A DNA stretch of 23,992 bases. Source: Thermoplasmata archaeon. GTDB taxonomy: Archaea > Thermoplasmatota > Thermoplasmata > Thermoplasmatales > Thermoplasmataceae. Position 1 is the stretch's first letter. Each line of letters starts with the position of its first letter. Position numbers and translations under genes: made by a program. The stretch spans positions 1 to 23,992 of the forward strand of contig JAJZXT010000148.1 of NCBI GenBank assembly GCA_021806355.1, written 5' to 3'. The notes beneath the pieces are model-generated. The model ran no database searches. It had not been told where the DNA came from and was given only the letters and a program-made list of their open reading frames with translations. Shown here piece by piece: positions 8,083 through 16,774 of the stretch.

Positions 8083-9702
8083 TCATCTCTCAGTTTTCAA
8101 CAGTGCTTCTTTCTGCATTTCCTTATATTCAAGGGCTTTCTTAACTAAATGCAGGTGAAGTTTTGAGGGATTCAAGGGCCTTGATTTAAACTCACTGTGA
8201 TATTGTGAAGCTATGAAATTGTCCCTGTCAGGCAATTCCGCAATCTCCATCCTTGTTCCCTCATTATCAACGCCTGAAAATACCATTCCGGCTTTTTCAA
8301 GCCTATCTTTGTACAATGGATTGACTTCATATCTGTGCCGGTGCCGTTCGAATATTTCTGGCGATTTATAAAGCCCCATGGCAAGAGTATTGTCAAATAT
8401 TCTTACCCGCTTGGAACCAAGTCGCATAGTCCCTCCAAGATCTTTTACTGCTTTCTGTTCCGGAAGGATATCTATAACAGGGTCAGGAGTGGACGAATCA
8501 AATTCCGAACTGTTCGCTTTTTTTAATCCAAGGACATTCCTTGCATATTCAATGACAGAGATTTGGAATCCCAAGCATATGCCAAGAAATGGAATCTTTT
8601 CTTCCCTTGATTTTTTTGTGGCAATGATCTTCCCTTCCACTCCCCTGTATCCAAATCCTCCGGGGATCAATATCCCCTGGACTCCCTCAAGGGGGGAAGG
8701 ATCCACAGATAATGAATCAGAATCAATCCATCTCAGTTTAGTATTAATTCCTGTTTCCCCTGCGACGTGAGTGAAGGCTTCCTTGTGGCTAAAATAAGCA
8801 TCATGAAGTTCCGTGTATTTGCCGACAACAGCTATTGTGACTTCAGCTCGGGGATTCATTATGTTTTTCCTGTATTCTCCCCATATGTCTGTAAACGGCC
8901 CGGATTCGATGCCCAGGCTCTTCTTGATAATCCTCACTACTCCCTGCTTTTCCATTATTTCTGGGATCAGGTAAACGTTTGATACATCGTGGACACTTAT
9001 AACGGATTCTTCAGGCACATCGGTGAAAAGGGCAATCCTTCTTCTGCTCTCTGCGTCCAGTTTTCTTGGCGATCTCCCAAGAATGATGTCGGGCTGTATT
9101 CCAATTTCCCTGAGAGTCTTAACACTATGCTGAGTGGGTTTGGTCTTCAGTTCCTCATTCGATCCCACAGAGGGTATGAGAGTCACGTGCCCAACAAGCA
9201 CCTTTCCAAACTCTTCCCTCCTTAACTGTCTCACTGCTTCAAGGAAGGGCATGGACTCAATATCTCCAACTGTTCCACCAACTTCAATAACCACAACATC
9301 AAGATCATCAGAAGCTGCAACCTTCTTTATTCTTCTCTTTATTTCATTGGTAATATGTGGGATTATCTGTACAGTATTTCCAAGGTATTCCCCTCTTCTC
9401 TCCCTTTCAATTACCTCCTTGTAAATTTTACCTGTTGTGAGGTTATTATCGCCAGTCAGGCTCTTGTCAAGATATCTTTCGTAATTGCCAAGATCCAGGT
9501 CCACTTCACTTCCATCATCCAGGACGAAAACCTCCCCGTGTTGGTATGGATTCATGGTCCCGGCATCATAATTGAGGTATGGATCAATTTTTAAAGCGGT
9601 CACCTTAAGACCACTGTTCTTGAGTAAATAACAGATGCTTGAGGCTATTGTGCCCTTTCCGATTCCTGAAAGGACACCGCCAGTAATGATTACATATCGC
9701 AT
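8083..9702 (-). CDS. pyrG: CTP synthase
   Basis: This 539-residue enzyme makes CTP from UTP, ATP and glutamine in the cytoplasm. The N-terminal synthetase domain (about 1-265) starts with the P-loop region [15 protein letters not shown], followed by [13 protein letters not shown] and the [12 protein letters not shown] block. The C-terminal class I glutamine amidotransferase domain (about 290-535) contains the oxyanion glycines (IPGGFGYRG), the nucleophile cysteine in FLGICLGFQ (about 375) and the catalytic His-Glu in QYHSEF (about 501). All key residues are intact. A TATA-like TTAATATTTTT at 9723-9733 lies about 27 nt before the ATG, consistent with a leaderless mRNA. The polymerase D gene follows after roughly 38 nt, so co-transcription is likely. 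Confidence 0.98.
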   Translation of the reverse strand: MRYVIITGGVLSGIGKGTIASSICYLLKNSGLKVTALKIDPYLNYDAGTMNPYQHGEVFVLDDGSEVDLDLGNYERYLDKSLTGDNNLTTGKIYKEVIERERRGEYLGNTVQIIPHITNEIKRRIKKVAASDDLDVVVIEVGGTVGDIESMPFLEAVRQLRREEFGKVLVGHVTLIPSVGSNEELKTKPTQHSVKTLREIGIQPDIILGRSPRKLDAESRRRIALFTDVPEESVISVHDVSNVYLIPEIMEKQGVVRIIKKSLGIESGPFTDIWGEYRKNIMNPRAEVTIAVVGKYTELHDAYFSHKEAFTHVAGETGINTKLRWIDSDSLSVDPSPLEGVQGILIPGGFGYRGVEGKIIATKKSREEKIPFLGICLGFQISVIEYARNVLGLKKANSSEFDSSTPDPVIDILPEQKAVKDLGGTMRLGSKRVRIFDNTLAMGLYKSPEIFERHRHRYEVNPLYKDRLEKAGMVFSGVDNEGTRMEIAELPDRDNFIASQYHSEFKSRPLNPSKLHLHLVKKALEYKEMQKEALLKTER

Positions 9703-9722
9703 TGAGGATTAACGAATGAAAA

Positions 9723-9773
9723 AATATTAACCTTGGCAATTGAGTTTGCAAATATAACTTACACATTTGCAAA
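9723..9773 (-). promoter_or_regulatory. pyrG promoter with paired TTTGCAAA palindromes
   Basis: Read on the minus strand, a BRE/TATA-like element (GGTTAATATTT, about 9723-9733) is followed upstream by two identical 8-bp palindromes TTTGCAAA, at 9745-9752 and 9766-9773. Their spacing is 21 bp centre to centre, about two helical turns. With one extra base on each side they also form a perfect 9-bp inverted repeat (TTTGCAAAT and ATTTGCAAA) around an 11-nt spacer. This is the arrangement expected for a dimeric regulator binding just upstream of the promoter. The regulator is unknown. Confidence 0.5.
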
Positions 9774-9819
9774 ACGACGAAGAATTGTGCCGCAATACGG
9801 TGAATGCTCATCACTCAAA

Positions 9820-10701
9820 TCAAATATTTTTATACTTATTGAGGTTCTTTATTCTTCTTTCTATCGGTTTAATAGAATTCTTAGTCCATTGCTCACCGTA
9901 ATCACTGGATTTGATGTGGCTTGCAATTTTGTTTAACGTGGAAAGTAACGCTTCTTTGTCCATCGAGTAACGAAGTGCAAACGATCCTGCACCTTTTAGT
10001 TCTTTTTTAATCTTGTAGATTAGAATGAGAAGGGCTAAGACAGAAATTATAATAAGGACAAGTGGGACCAGATACAATATGCCGATAATATTCAGGTCTA
10101 TCAAAACCACACAAGACACTAATGCTGAAAGGATTGCCAAAATAGAAAGCTTGGGCATAAATGACCTTATTTTACTGTTTTTTAATTTACTTTTCAATTG
10201 ATAATCAGCCAATCCGTTCAAAACTAATAACTTGAATTCTTCCTCATCTAGACGTTTTAGCAGGTTGGTATCCACGTAAATTACTGGATAAAATTCTGGG
10301 ACACTTCCGCCGGTAACTACAAAGGATGGGGGAAATTTTCCGTTATTTTCAAATGTATTTATCGTTAACCCATTTTCTGCAACATCAATGAAAATTTTAG
10401 AATATTTCTTCGATAATTCCCAATTAATCACAGAAATTAGGCTTCTATAATCTCTCCTCCTTAACCATTCTTTCATCCTTTTATCCAGCCAGGCTGGAGT
10501 TTGGAATTCTCCATTATTTTTCACATTAACAAAGGTATAACTTACAAGCACCGAGAATGGTATTATTTGGATAAATTCCAACAAACTCAATTCAAAACTT
10601 GATAATTTTGGACAGGCATAATTCAACATAATGGTTGTTGAAGCTAAGTAGATGATATCACCCAAGATAAGAGATAACAGCTTAAATTTGTGTGATTTCA
10701 T
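9820..10701 (-). CDS. M48/HtpX-like membrane protein lacking the HExxH site
   Basis: This is a 293-residue membrane protein. Two hydrophobic segments lie near the N terminus (about 8-28 and 43-60) and a transmembrane hairpin at about 185-229. The middle resembles M48 (HtpX/Ste24) metallopeptidases: INTFENNGKFPP followed by IYVDTNLLKRLDEEEF (141-156) looks like the family's N-F-GG...GLL..L..dEl stretch. Where HExxH should follow, the sequence is NGLAD (162-166), with both histidines and the glutamate replaced. The distal glutamate region is also changed (LRYSMDKEALL, 243-253). It is therefore probably a non-proteolytic relative, with a role in membrane protein quality control possible. The ATG at 10701 is preferred over a TTG at 10716 because CATATAAGTG lies about 32 nt upstream. 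Confidence 0.6.
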   Translation of the reverse strand: MKSHKFKLLSLILGDIIYLASTTIMLNYACPKLSSFELSLLEFIQIIPFSVLVSYTFVNVKNNGEFQTPAWLDKRMKEWLRRRDYRSLISVINWELSKKYSKIFIDVAENGLTINTFENNGKFPPSFVVTGGSVPEFYPVIYVDTNLLKRLDEEEFKLLVLNGLADYQLKSKLKNSKIRSFMPKLSILAILSALVSCVVLIDLNIIGILYLVPLVLIIISVLALLILIYKIKKELKGAGSFALRYSMDKEALLSTLNKIASHIKSSDYGEQWTKNSIKPIERRIKNLNKYKNI

Positions 10702-11006
10702 ATTGAGTGGAGTCAATATTTGGCTATCACTTATATGATTTTCTCATAATTTGATTTTGAATCCAACGAGCCTGATATATAAATAACGAAATCGTTCCAG
10801 TGTCTTTTCAATTTCCGAATTCCTTAACAACTTGAGGGAAAATCAATAATGAAAAACTCTCAGCGGAAAACGGCAAAAATAGCTCACTCTACTAAACACA
10901 ATGAGGATGAAAGAGGGTAGGCAGGAATGTGCTGTTCCCTGAGGAAGCTGCAGAGCTGAGTTCTTTTCTTGATAAACGCAACCTTAATCCATTGCATGAT
11001 TCATTC
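10702..11006. other. Gene-free interval with a strong TATA box
   Basis: No convincing gene is seen between the M48-like gene and the next minus-strand gene. A strong TATA-like sequence (GATATATAAATA, 10774-10785) could drive plus-strand transcription starting near 10805. A 23-codon ORF (10849-10920) preceded by GAGGG lies downstream of it. Another short open stretch (from 10929, containing PEEAAELSSFLDKRN) in a different frame looks protein-like but has no clear start. This may be a small-RNA gene, a small peptide gene or the remains of a decayed gene. The TATA box is nearly symmetric and could instead serve the minus-strand M48-like gene. Confidence 0.3.
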
Positions 11007-11534
11007 CTAACTGTATTTTCTTCCTATTCTGTCTTTCTCCCGTCTCTTGATCATGTAATAAATGCCCAGCATGCCAATCCCAATAATCAGGAGCGTAAAA
11101 CCTGTAATAGTGGAAATTTCCTCATACAGAGGCATATTTCCAAAATAAATATCAAGGGTAAGATTTGAGTTGGTGTTGCTCGTTACAAAAAGGGTCCAAT
11201 TTCCAGATTGGCTTGCGATCAAAGAGCTGGATACGCTTGATCCCGTGAAGTTGAGAGAGTTGAATTTCTGATTATGAGGACCAATGAGGTAGCTTGAAAC
11301 TGAATAGTTTGTACCGTTTACGACCTTTATAGAATATTGAATGGTATTCCCTTCGCTTACAAAATATTTGTAAGATACCGTTGTCCCTGCCTGCTGAAAA
11401 TTAACATCGTTGTGGCTGGAAACGCTCCCATATACGGCGAGTATGGATACTGAAAAAAGCACAACTGACACTATTATGAATATTGCGCCGAGTTTCCAGT
11501 ATTTTTCACGTCCAATAAAGCCAATAAATCTCAT
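11007..11534 (-). CDS. Membrane-anchored extracytoplasmic protein, sequon-rich
   Basis: This 175-residue protein has one hydrophobic segment near the N terminus (about 15-37) and a second near the C terminus (about 142-162), followed by a positively charged tail (KRREKDRIGRK). The charge pattern places the central hundred residues outside the cell. That loop is rich in Ser, Thr, Asn and aromatic residues, looks beta-stranded, and carries five N-x-S/T sequons (Asn73, 76, 95, 112 and 124), so N-glycosylation is likely. I recognise no family. Similar small surface proteins with two anchors are common in Thermoplasmatales, but no function can be assigned. It appears to be transcribed alone. Confidence 0.65.
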   Translation of the reverse strand: MRFIGFIGREKYWKLGAIFIIVSVVLFSVSILAVYGSVSSHNDVNFQQAGTTVSYKYFVSEGNTIQYSIKVVNGTNYSVSSYLIGPHNQKFNSLNFTGSSVSSSLIASQSGNWTLFVTSNTNSNLTLDIYFGNMPLYEEISTITGFTLLIIGIGMLGIYYMIKRREKDRIGRKYS

Positions 11535-11642
11535 CGAATATACATACTAGAAATAATATTCCTTGATATAATATTATAGCCAAGAAAAGAACCGGATCAA
11601 CCCGGAAAACTGAATTTGATAAATTTCTTGAGGGATATTGGT

Positions 11643-12947
11643 TTAGAAATCCCTGTTTCTGCTCGGTCTGCTGTTTCTTGGATACCTGAATCTTCCGTCT
11701 CCCTGCCTTTGGGAGCCTCCACGCTGGTTGCCAGACCTGTTTCCGTGGAAATTCTGGGGCCTTCCTCCGTTGCTTCTCCCCCCATTGCTTCTTCCTCCTC
11801 TTCCGTATGAAAAGCTCAGCTTCATTTCAAAAAATGGTTCCTGGTCAAGTTCAATTCTGCTCATTCTTATCCTGAGCTTTTTCTCGATGTCTTTAATGGA
11901 GCCAAATTCCTCGCTGCTAATTATTGTAAGAGCGGTTCCGCTCTTTCCCATTCTTGCAGATCTTCCAACTCTGTGGACGTATATTTCAGGTTCTGAAGGG
12001 GCGTCGAAATTTATTATATCAGAAATGTCATCTATATCGAGACCTCTTGCAGCAACGTTTGTAGCAACAAGAAATTGAGCTCCACTCCTGAATTCCATCA
12101 GGGATTTTTCCCTCTGGGCCTGGGTCAGATCCCCATGAATTACAACCGCTTCATATCCCTGTGATACAAGCATATTGTATAGGGCATCCGTACCTCTTTT
12201 CGTTTCTGAAAATATTATGCACTTTCCCGGCTGATATTCCTTAAGGTAGGCAAGCAACGCGGGTACCTTAGATGCTCCATTAGAAAATGTATACATATGG
12301 AATATTGTATCCACGGTTACCTCTTTCTCCTGCCCTATCTTGAGAAATTCAGGTTTTTTCATGAATCTCTTGGTAAGGCTCACGATTTTCTCAGAAACAG
12401 TTGCCGAGAATAACATAGACTGTTTTTTCTCTGGGACTTTTGATATGATAAATTCAATATCCTCAATGAAACCAAGATCAAGCATTATATCCGCTTCATC
12501 CAGTACCAGATACTTAATTTTTGAGAGATTTATTTCACCTCTCTCCATCAAGTCAATCAATCTTCCGGGGGTTCCAATTACCATCCCTGTTCCTTTCCTC
12601 AGATTCCTTATCTGAGTTTCTATACTTGCACCACCATAAACAACCACGGGTCTTGTATTAAGATGGCTGGACATTTTTTCAGCCACTTTTAATACCTGTA
12701 TTGCGAGTTCTCTCGTCGGAACCACTATAATTGATTGGATTCCCTTCTCGTTTGAAGCATTTTGTAGAATTGGAATTAAAAATGCTCCAGTTTTTCCCGT
12801 ACCTGTCTTAGATCTGACAATCAAATCCTTGCCATCAAGGGCTAAGGGTATTGCCTTTTCTTGAACCTCTGTAGGCTCTATGAAATTCATTTCACTGAGT
12901 GCGTCCAGAAGTTCGCTTCTTATATTGAACGCATCGAATTTTGTCAT
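11643..12947 (-). CDS. DEAD-box ATP-dependent RNA helicase with RG-rich tail
   Basis: This 434-residue protein is a complete DEAD-box RNA helicase. Domain 1 carries the Q motif (PTEVQ, 25-29), Walker A SKTGTGKT (46-53), PTRELA, the DEAD box in VLDEADIML (about 148-156) and motif III SAT (about 178-180). Domain 2 carries the IIFSETKRG stretch, ARGLDIDD and motif VI HRVGRSARMG (about 323-332). The last 50 residues are low-complexity Gly/Arg/Asn/Ser (repeated GGRSNGGR), typical of an RNA-binding tail. It probably unwinds structured RNA during ribosome assembly or cold adaptation, as bacterial CsdA/DeaD do, by homology only. A TATA-like AAATATAAATA near 13021-13033 would give an mRNA leader of about 55 nt. 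Confidence 0.95.
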   Translation of the reverse strand: MTKFDAFNIRSELLDALSEMNFIEPTEVQEKAIPLALDGKDLIVRSKTGTGKTGAFLIPILQNASNEKGIQSIIVVPTRELAIQVLKVAEKMSSHLNTRPVVVYGGASIETQIRNLRKGTGMVIGTPGRLIDLMERGEINLSKIKYLVLDEADIMLDLGFIEDIEFIISKVPEKKQSMLFSATVSEKIVSLTKRFMKKPEFLKIGQEKEVTVDTIFHMYTFSNGASKVPALLAYLKEYQPGKCIIFSETKRGTDALYNMLVSQGYEAVVIHGDLTQAQREKSLMEFRSGAQFLVATNVAARGLDIDDISDIINFDAPSEPEIYVHRVGRSARMGKSGTALTIISSEEFGSIKDIEKKLRIRMSRIELDQEPFFEMKLSFSYGRGGRSNGGRSNGGRPQNFHGNRSGNQRGGSQRQGDGRFRYPRNSRPSRNRDF

Positions 12948-13082
12948 TTAAACACTCTTTTCGTTAAAACACAGAATAATCTTAGATTCTCCTTGTAGTT
13001 TTCCTACCCCTTAATCGAGTATTTATATTTAAGTTATCGTAAGATGTCCGACAACAAAAGCCTAATTCCCAAATAATGCGCT

Positions 13083-15416
13083 CTAAATAGCTTCCACTGA
13101 TAATTCACCGGAATCGGACTCAATTATTTCTTCCAGTCTTGTGGCAGCCTTTATAATCGCTATTTCCTGAGAACCAATTTTACCTGTATTCCCTAACCTT
13201 ACCTTCTTCAAATCCGCCCCTTTTGCCTTCAAGGCACTCTTCAGCGTCCTAATCTTATGGATAGCCTCTATTGCGGTGTCAAATGACGTTTCCCGAGATG
13301 GCATCTCTCCCTCCGGCCATTGCTTATCATGCACGCTTTCTGAGAATCCCAGAATCTCATGGCATTCTTCCGTGATAAAGGGGAGGAATGGTGCATACAT
13401 TCTCAATATGGAATCCATAACTTTCATTGACACTACGGCAGTCTCATAAAGTTCATTCTTGTTGAAGCTACCTGAATTCATTATGCCTTTGCATATCTCA
13501 AGGAAGTCATCGCAAAAAATTTCCCAGAAAAATTTGTCGAGTTCAAGCCTTGCCTTTGCCAGTTCAAATGCCTCCATGAGGGGAGTTACTGCGGAAATTG
13601 TACCTGAAAACTTCTGCAGTATCCATAAATTATGCATTGAATTTATGTCGGTTAAACTATTAATATTTCTATCCTCGCTGAATGATGCAACAAGTTTAGA
13701 GGCGTTAAATAGCTTAATCACCGTTCTCCTCCCTCTTGTAAGCTCCTGTTCACGAAGCCTTGCATCCTCTCCCATGGAATATGCCGACGCCCAAAACCTC
13801 ATGGAATCTGCTCCATATTTTTCTATTATTTCTTCAGGGTACGAGGTATTTCCCTTACTTTTGCTCATCTTGGCACCCTGCGCATCCATCACATTTCCTG
13901 AGATGAAAATGTGTTCCCACGGAATCGTTTTCCGGTGAAGGTAGGATCGGAGAATTGTCGTGAAAGCCCATGTTGAGATGATATCATGCCCCTGAAACCT
14001 TGCGGTCATGATGTTGAATTTAGATTCCATTCCCGCCTTTTGAAGGTAAAGAAATGGTGATAAGGAAGAGGTAGCCCAGGTATCCATGACATCCTTGTCC
14101 GCTGAAACAGCAGATGATCCGCACTTTGGGCACTTGGGGACATTTTCAGCAGGATCTATTGGCAGCTTATCATCATCCGGGAAAAATGTTTCACCACAGG
14201 ATTCACAATAATAAGCAGGAATCGGTATGCCATATGGCCTTTGCCTTGAGATGCACCAATCCCACTTCAGTCCCTTAACCCAGTTGTCATACCTGGTCTT
14301 CATAAATTCTGGATGCCATACAATCTTCGATCCCTGGGCAAGAAGTTCATCCTTCAAGTTCATGCAGGCAATAAACCATTGTTTGCTTATTCCCAGTTCC
14401 AAGGGAGTGCCACATCGCTCATGCGTATTCACAGAATGCTCAATCTTTTTTCTTTCCCTTATGAACTGTCCTTTTTCCAGAAGTTCTATGATTAAGGCTC
14501 TTGCCTCCTGGATGCTCTTGTTCGAGAGATGCTTTCCATCGTTTACCCTGCCTTTTTCATCTATGATGATTCTCTTTTCCAGATTGTTCTTCTTCCAAAT
14601 TTCATAATCGTTTTGATCTCCAAATGTGCAGATCATCTCTGCACCAGTTCCCTTGTCCGGCTCTACTGATTCATCAACAATCAGTTTTACTTTGTTTCCA
14701 TACAAAGGGACAGAAAATTCTTTTCCGACAAGGTTTGAAAACCTTTCATCTGCAGGATTCACGCACAAAGCCACACACGCGCCAAGGAGTTCTGGCCTCG
14801 TTGTTGCTATCCTTACTTCCTCCTTTGAACTGCCCATAAAATCAAGGAAAAAATATTCAGACTTGAGCATTTCATCTTTCATCTCAATCTGTGAAATTGC
14901 CGTTTTACATGTAGGGCACCTGATAGTAAGAGATTCCGATCTATATGCTCTCCCATCCCTTGCAAGTTCAAGAAACATTTTTTGCGAGATTTTCCATGAT
15001 TCCTGGGAGTAAGTTGTAAGATAATTATTGAAATCAGAGCTCAGGCCGAATCTTTCATAAACCTCAAACATCCTTTTTATGGTCTCCTCAGATACTTCCT
15101 TACAGATCTGGATAACCTCTTTCTTCTCCTTGTTTGATACCTTGAAACCTCTTTCCTTCTCTGCATATCTTTCGGTTGCAAGTCCATTGTTATCAAAACC
15201 CCACGGATAAAGAACAAAATCTCCCTTCATCCGCCTGTATCTTGCTATCATGTCCTGGACCGGGTATGAAAATGCGTGGCCGATGTGCGGAATACCCGAT
15301 ACCGTCGGCGGCGGAGTATCGATAAGAAAAGCGTTGCCGCCTTTATATTCCTGCTTTCCCCTATTTTTCCACCTGTTTAACCATTTTAATTCCATGGCTT
15401 TTAGATCAAGATCCAT
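13083..15416 (-). CDS. valS: Valyl-tRNA synthetase
   Basis: This 777-residue class I synthetase attaches valine to tRNA-Val in the cytoplasm. The HIGH-type motif is PHIGH (43-47) and the KMSKS motif is complete (about 516-520, in GAKMSKSKGN). Between them lie the CP1 editing region (IATTRPELLGACVALCVNPAD, split here as IATTRPELLGA and CVALCVNPAD) and zinc-binding cysteines: CPTC near 166-169, and a CESC...CPKC pair near 413-435. The WKNRGKQEY and GWDN-like start (YPWGFDNNGLATE) fit ValS rather than IleS or LeuS. The length is shorter than bacterial ValS (about 880-950) because the C-terminal coiled coil is reduced, as in related archaea. A TATA-like GCTTTTTAG lies about 30 nt before the ATG, suggesting a leaderless mRNA. 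Confidence 0.95.
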   Translation of the reverse strand: MDLDLKAMELKWLNRWKNRGKQEYKGGNAFLIDTPPPTVSGIPHIGHAFSYPVQDMIARYRRMKGDFVLYPWGFDNNGLATERYAEKERGFKVSNKEKKEVIQICKEVSEETIKRMFEVYERFGLSSDFNNYLTTYSQESWKISQKMFLELARDGRAYRSESLTIRCPTCKTAISQIEMKDEMLKSEYFFLDFMGSSKEEVRIATTRPELLGACVALCVNPADERFSNLVGKEFSVPLYGNKVKLIVDESVEPDKGTGAEMICTFGDQNDYEIWKKNNLEKRIIIDEKGRVNDGKHLSNKSIQEARALIIELLEKGQFIRERKKIEHSVNTHERCGTPLELGISKQWFIACMNLKDELLAQGSKIVWHPEFMKTRYDNWVKGLKWDWCISRQRPYGIPIPAYYCESCGETFFPDDDKLPIDPAENVPKCPKCGSSAVSADKDVMDTWATSSLSPFLYLQKAGMESKFNIMTARFQGHDIISTWAFTTILRSYLHRKTIPWEHIFISGNVMDAQGAKMSKSKGNTSYPEEIIEKYGADSMRFWASAYSMGEDARLREQELTRGRRTVIKLFNASKLVASFSEDRNINSLTDINSMHNLWILQKFSGTISAVTPLMEAFELAKARLELDKFFWEIFCDDFLEICKGIMNSGSFNKNELYETAVVSMKVMDSILRMYAPFLPFITEECHEILGFSESVHDKQWPEGEMPSRETSFDTAIEAIHKIRTLKSALKAKGADLKKVRLGNTGKIGSQEIAIIKAATRLEEIIESDSGELSVEAI

Positions 15417-15557
15417 TTCACATCGATTTAATGTGTTCTAAAAAGCTTTTCTATGGAAGTAAATTATTCTTGCTCTTGATTCTTCATTAACATAATTTAT
15501 TGATATGTTGAAACTTCTGTTTCTTAAAATATTGGATAGATTCGAAATGAGATCAAG

Positions 15558-15567
15558 AAATATATTC
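15558..15567 (+). promoter_or_regulatory. dtdA TATA box
   Basis: AAATATATTC is centred about 28 nt before the ATG at 15591, the spacing of a leaderless archaeal promoter. It sits in the 174-nt divergent intergenic region shared with valS. Confidence 0.5.
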
Positions 15568-15590
15568 TATGAGCGAATTTCAAATGAGAA

Positions 15591-16394
15591 ATGCAGAATC
15601 TCACTAAAATTAAAAAACTCTTGATTGCCAGCAAAACAGATCCGTCCGGTTTCTCTATTTATGAACACTTGAAAAGCACGTACCCGTGGAAGAGCATCGA
15701 CGATGTCCTGATCCACGGCAACATTGCATTGCATTTGCAGGACGAACCTTTACTTTTTCGGGATTTCCCGGAAAGTGAATTTGAAAATAGATTTATAGTA
15801 GAGAATATTATATTTTTGTCAAGGCATTCATCTGCCAGGGACATAAGCTCAATAACTGTCCATCCAATGGGCAACTTTTCTACTGCTGATCTTGGCGGTG
15901 CTGTTGGAAAGTTTTCAATAACATCACCGGAGCTTATGAGCAACTCATTGAGAATCATCAAAGAGAATTATCATGGAAGTAAATTCCTGGTCACCCTGGA
16001 GGCGACTCACCATGGGCCTATAAGCAATATTCCTTCTTTTTTTGCGGAAATTGGCACGACGCCAGAAGATTGGAGTGATAAGGCTGCCCTGGAAGCGTTG
16101 TCACATGCAGTAATGGAGAGCAACGCTAACGATTATCCAAATTACATTGGCGTCGGGGGAGGTCATTATTCACCAAAAATAACTTCGTATATATTGGAAA
16201 ATAAGGTAAACATCGGACATATAATCTCAAAGCACAGGCACAATGAACTGACAATGAAGATTCTGGTAGATGCAGCAATGAAAACGCCAAAGTTGCGGGG
16301 ATTCATCATAGATAAAAAAGGTTCCAAAGCAACCGCATTGAATCTTGTTAAAGAACTATCGAAAAATAAAGGGTATGAGAACATCATATTATAG
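15591..16394 (+). CDS. dtdA: D-aminoacyl-tRNA deacylase, archaeal type (DTD2/GEK1)
   Basis: This 267-residue zinc-dependent hydrolase cleaves D-amino acids from mischarged tRNA, a chiral proofreading step in the cytoplasm. The archaeal/plant DTD2 family is recognisable from LSRHSS (76-81), HPMGNF (91-96), LEATHHGP (136-143), GVGGGHYSPK (187-196) and HRHNEL (215-220). The histidine-rich motifs supply the metal site. Length is normal for the family and all signature residues are present. It is transcribed divergently from valS. Downstream, after a 380-nt AT-rich gap, lies a cassette with two enzymes linked to D-glutamate chemistry, which makes its position interesting but does not prove a shared pathway. 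Confidence 0.95.
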   Translation: MQNLTKIKKLLIASKTDPSGFSIYEHLKSTYPWKSIDDVLIHGNIALHLQDEPLLFRDFPESEFENRFIVENIIFLSRHSSARDISSITVHPMGNFSTADLGGAVGKFSITSPELMSNSLRIIKENYHGSKFLVTLEATHHGPISNIPSFFAEIGTTPEDWSDKAALEALSHAVMESNANDYPNYIGVGGGHYSPKITSYILENKVNIGHIISKHRHNELTMKILVDAAMKTPKLRGFIIDKKGSKATALNLVKELSKNKGYENIIL

Positions 16395-16774
16395 CCACTT
16401 AATTATATACATAATATTATACTTATTTATCTTGAAAAAAGAGTATACTAAATAGTGCTTAAAAATACGGAAAAATGATATGGATTAATTTTCGTTTTAA
16501 TCCTTTGGTGACAAAATTTATTTAGAAAAGAGAAGCCTCCGCCGGAATCAGATCTTCTTTTTGATCCTGACGTTAAGTTATCATACCCATTAGTGGTAAT
16601 ATTTGAATAATTATATATATAATTAAATATGTTCAAAAATTTATAATATAAAGAGAAATTTTATTTCTTACGAGTTTCACAATGCCGCAAAAAATTATTA
16701 AAAGTAATAAATATTAATAATATTTAAGTACCATCGATTGCTTAGGTATCTAGTAACACTTGGTGAATAACTTA
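16395..16774. other. AT-rich intergenic region before the PLP/DUF1611/MurL-like cassette
   Basis: The stretch is very AT-rich except for a small GC-richer patch at about 16533-16575. It contains several TATA-like sequences, including AATATTTAAG near 16717-16726, which would give the cassette a short 5' leader. On the minus strand the patch lies in a 62-codon ORF, which I do not accept as a gene. No tRNA, inverted-repeat pair or insertion-sequence end is evident. Confidence 0.4.
16762..16766 (+). promoter_or_regulatory. Shine-Dalgarno deciding the PLP-enzyme start
   Basis: GGTGA lies 8 nt before the ATG at 16775. It favours that ATG over the TTG at 16760 and GTG at 16763, which overlap the Shine-Dalgarno itself. 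Confidence 0.5.

Noticed and set aside
10929..11168. Plus-strand ORF of 79 codons in the gene-free interval.
   Set aside because: Its start is GTG with no Shine-Dalgarno, and its second half is antisense to the sequon-rich membrane protein. The protein-like first part is mentioned only as a possible remnant.
16530..16580. GC-richer patch that could be a C/D-box sRNA or tRNA fragment.
   Set aside because: Only weak, badly spaced C- and D-box matches are present and no cloverleaf can be drawn.
16448..16636. Minus-strand 62-codon ORF in the AT-rich gap before the cassette, with a patch reading SGSKRRSDSGGG.
   Set aside because: It has no Shine-Dalgarno, its composition is odd, no family is recognised, and no insertion-sequence ends flank it. 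It could be a remnant but the support is too weak.
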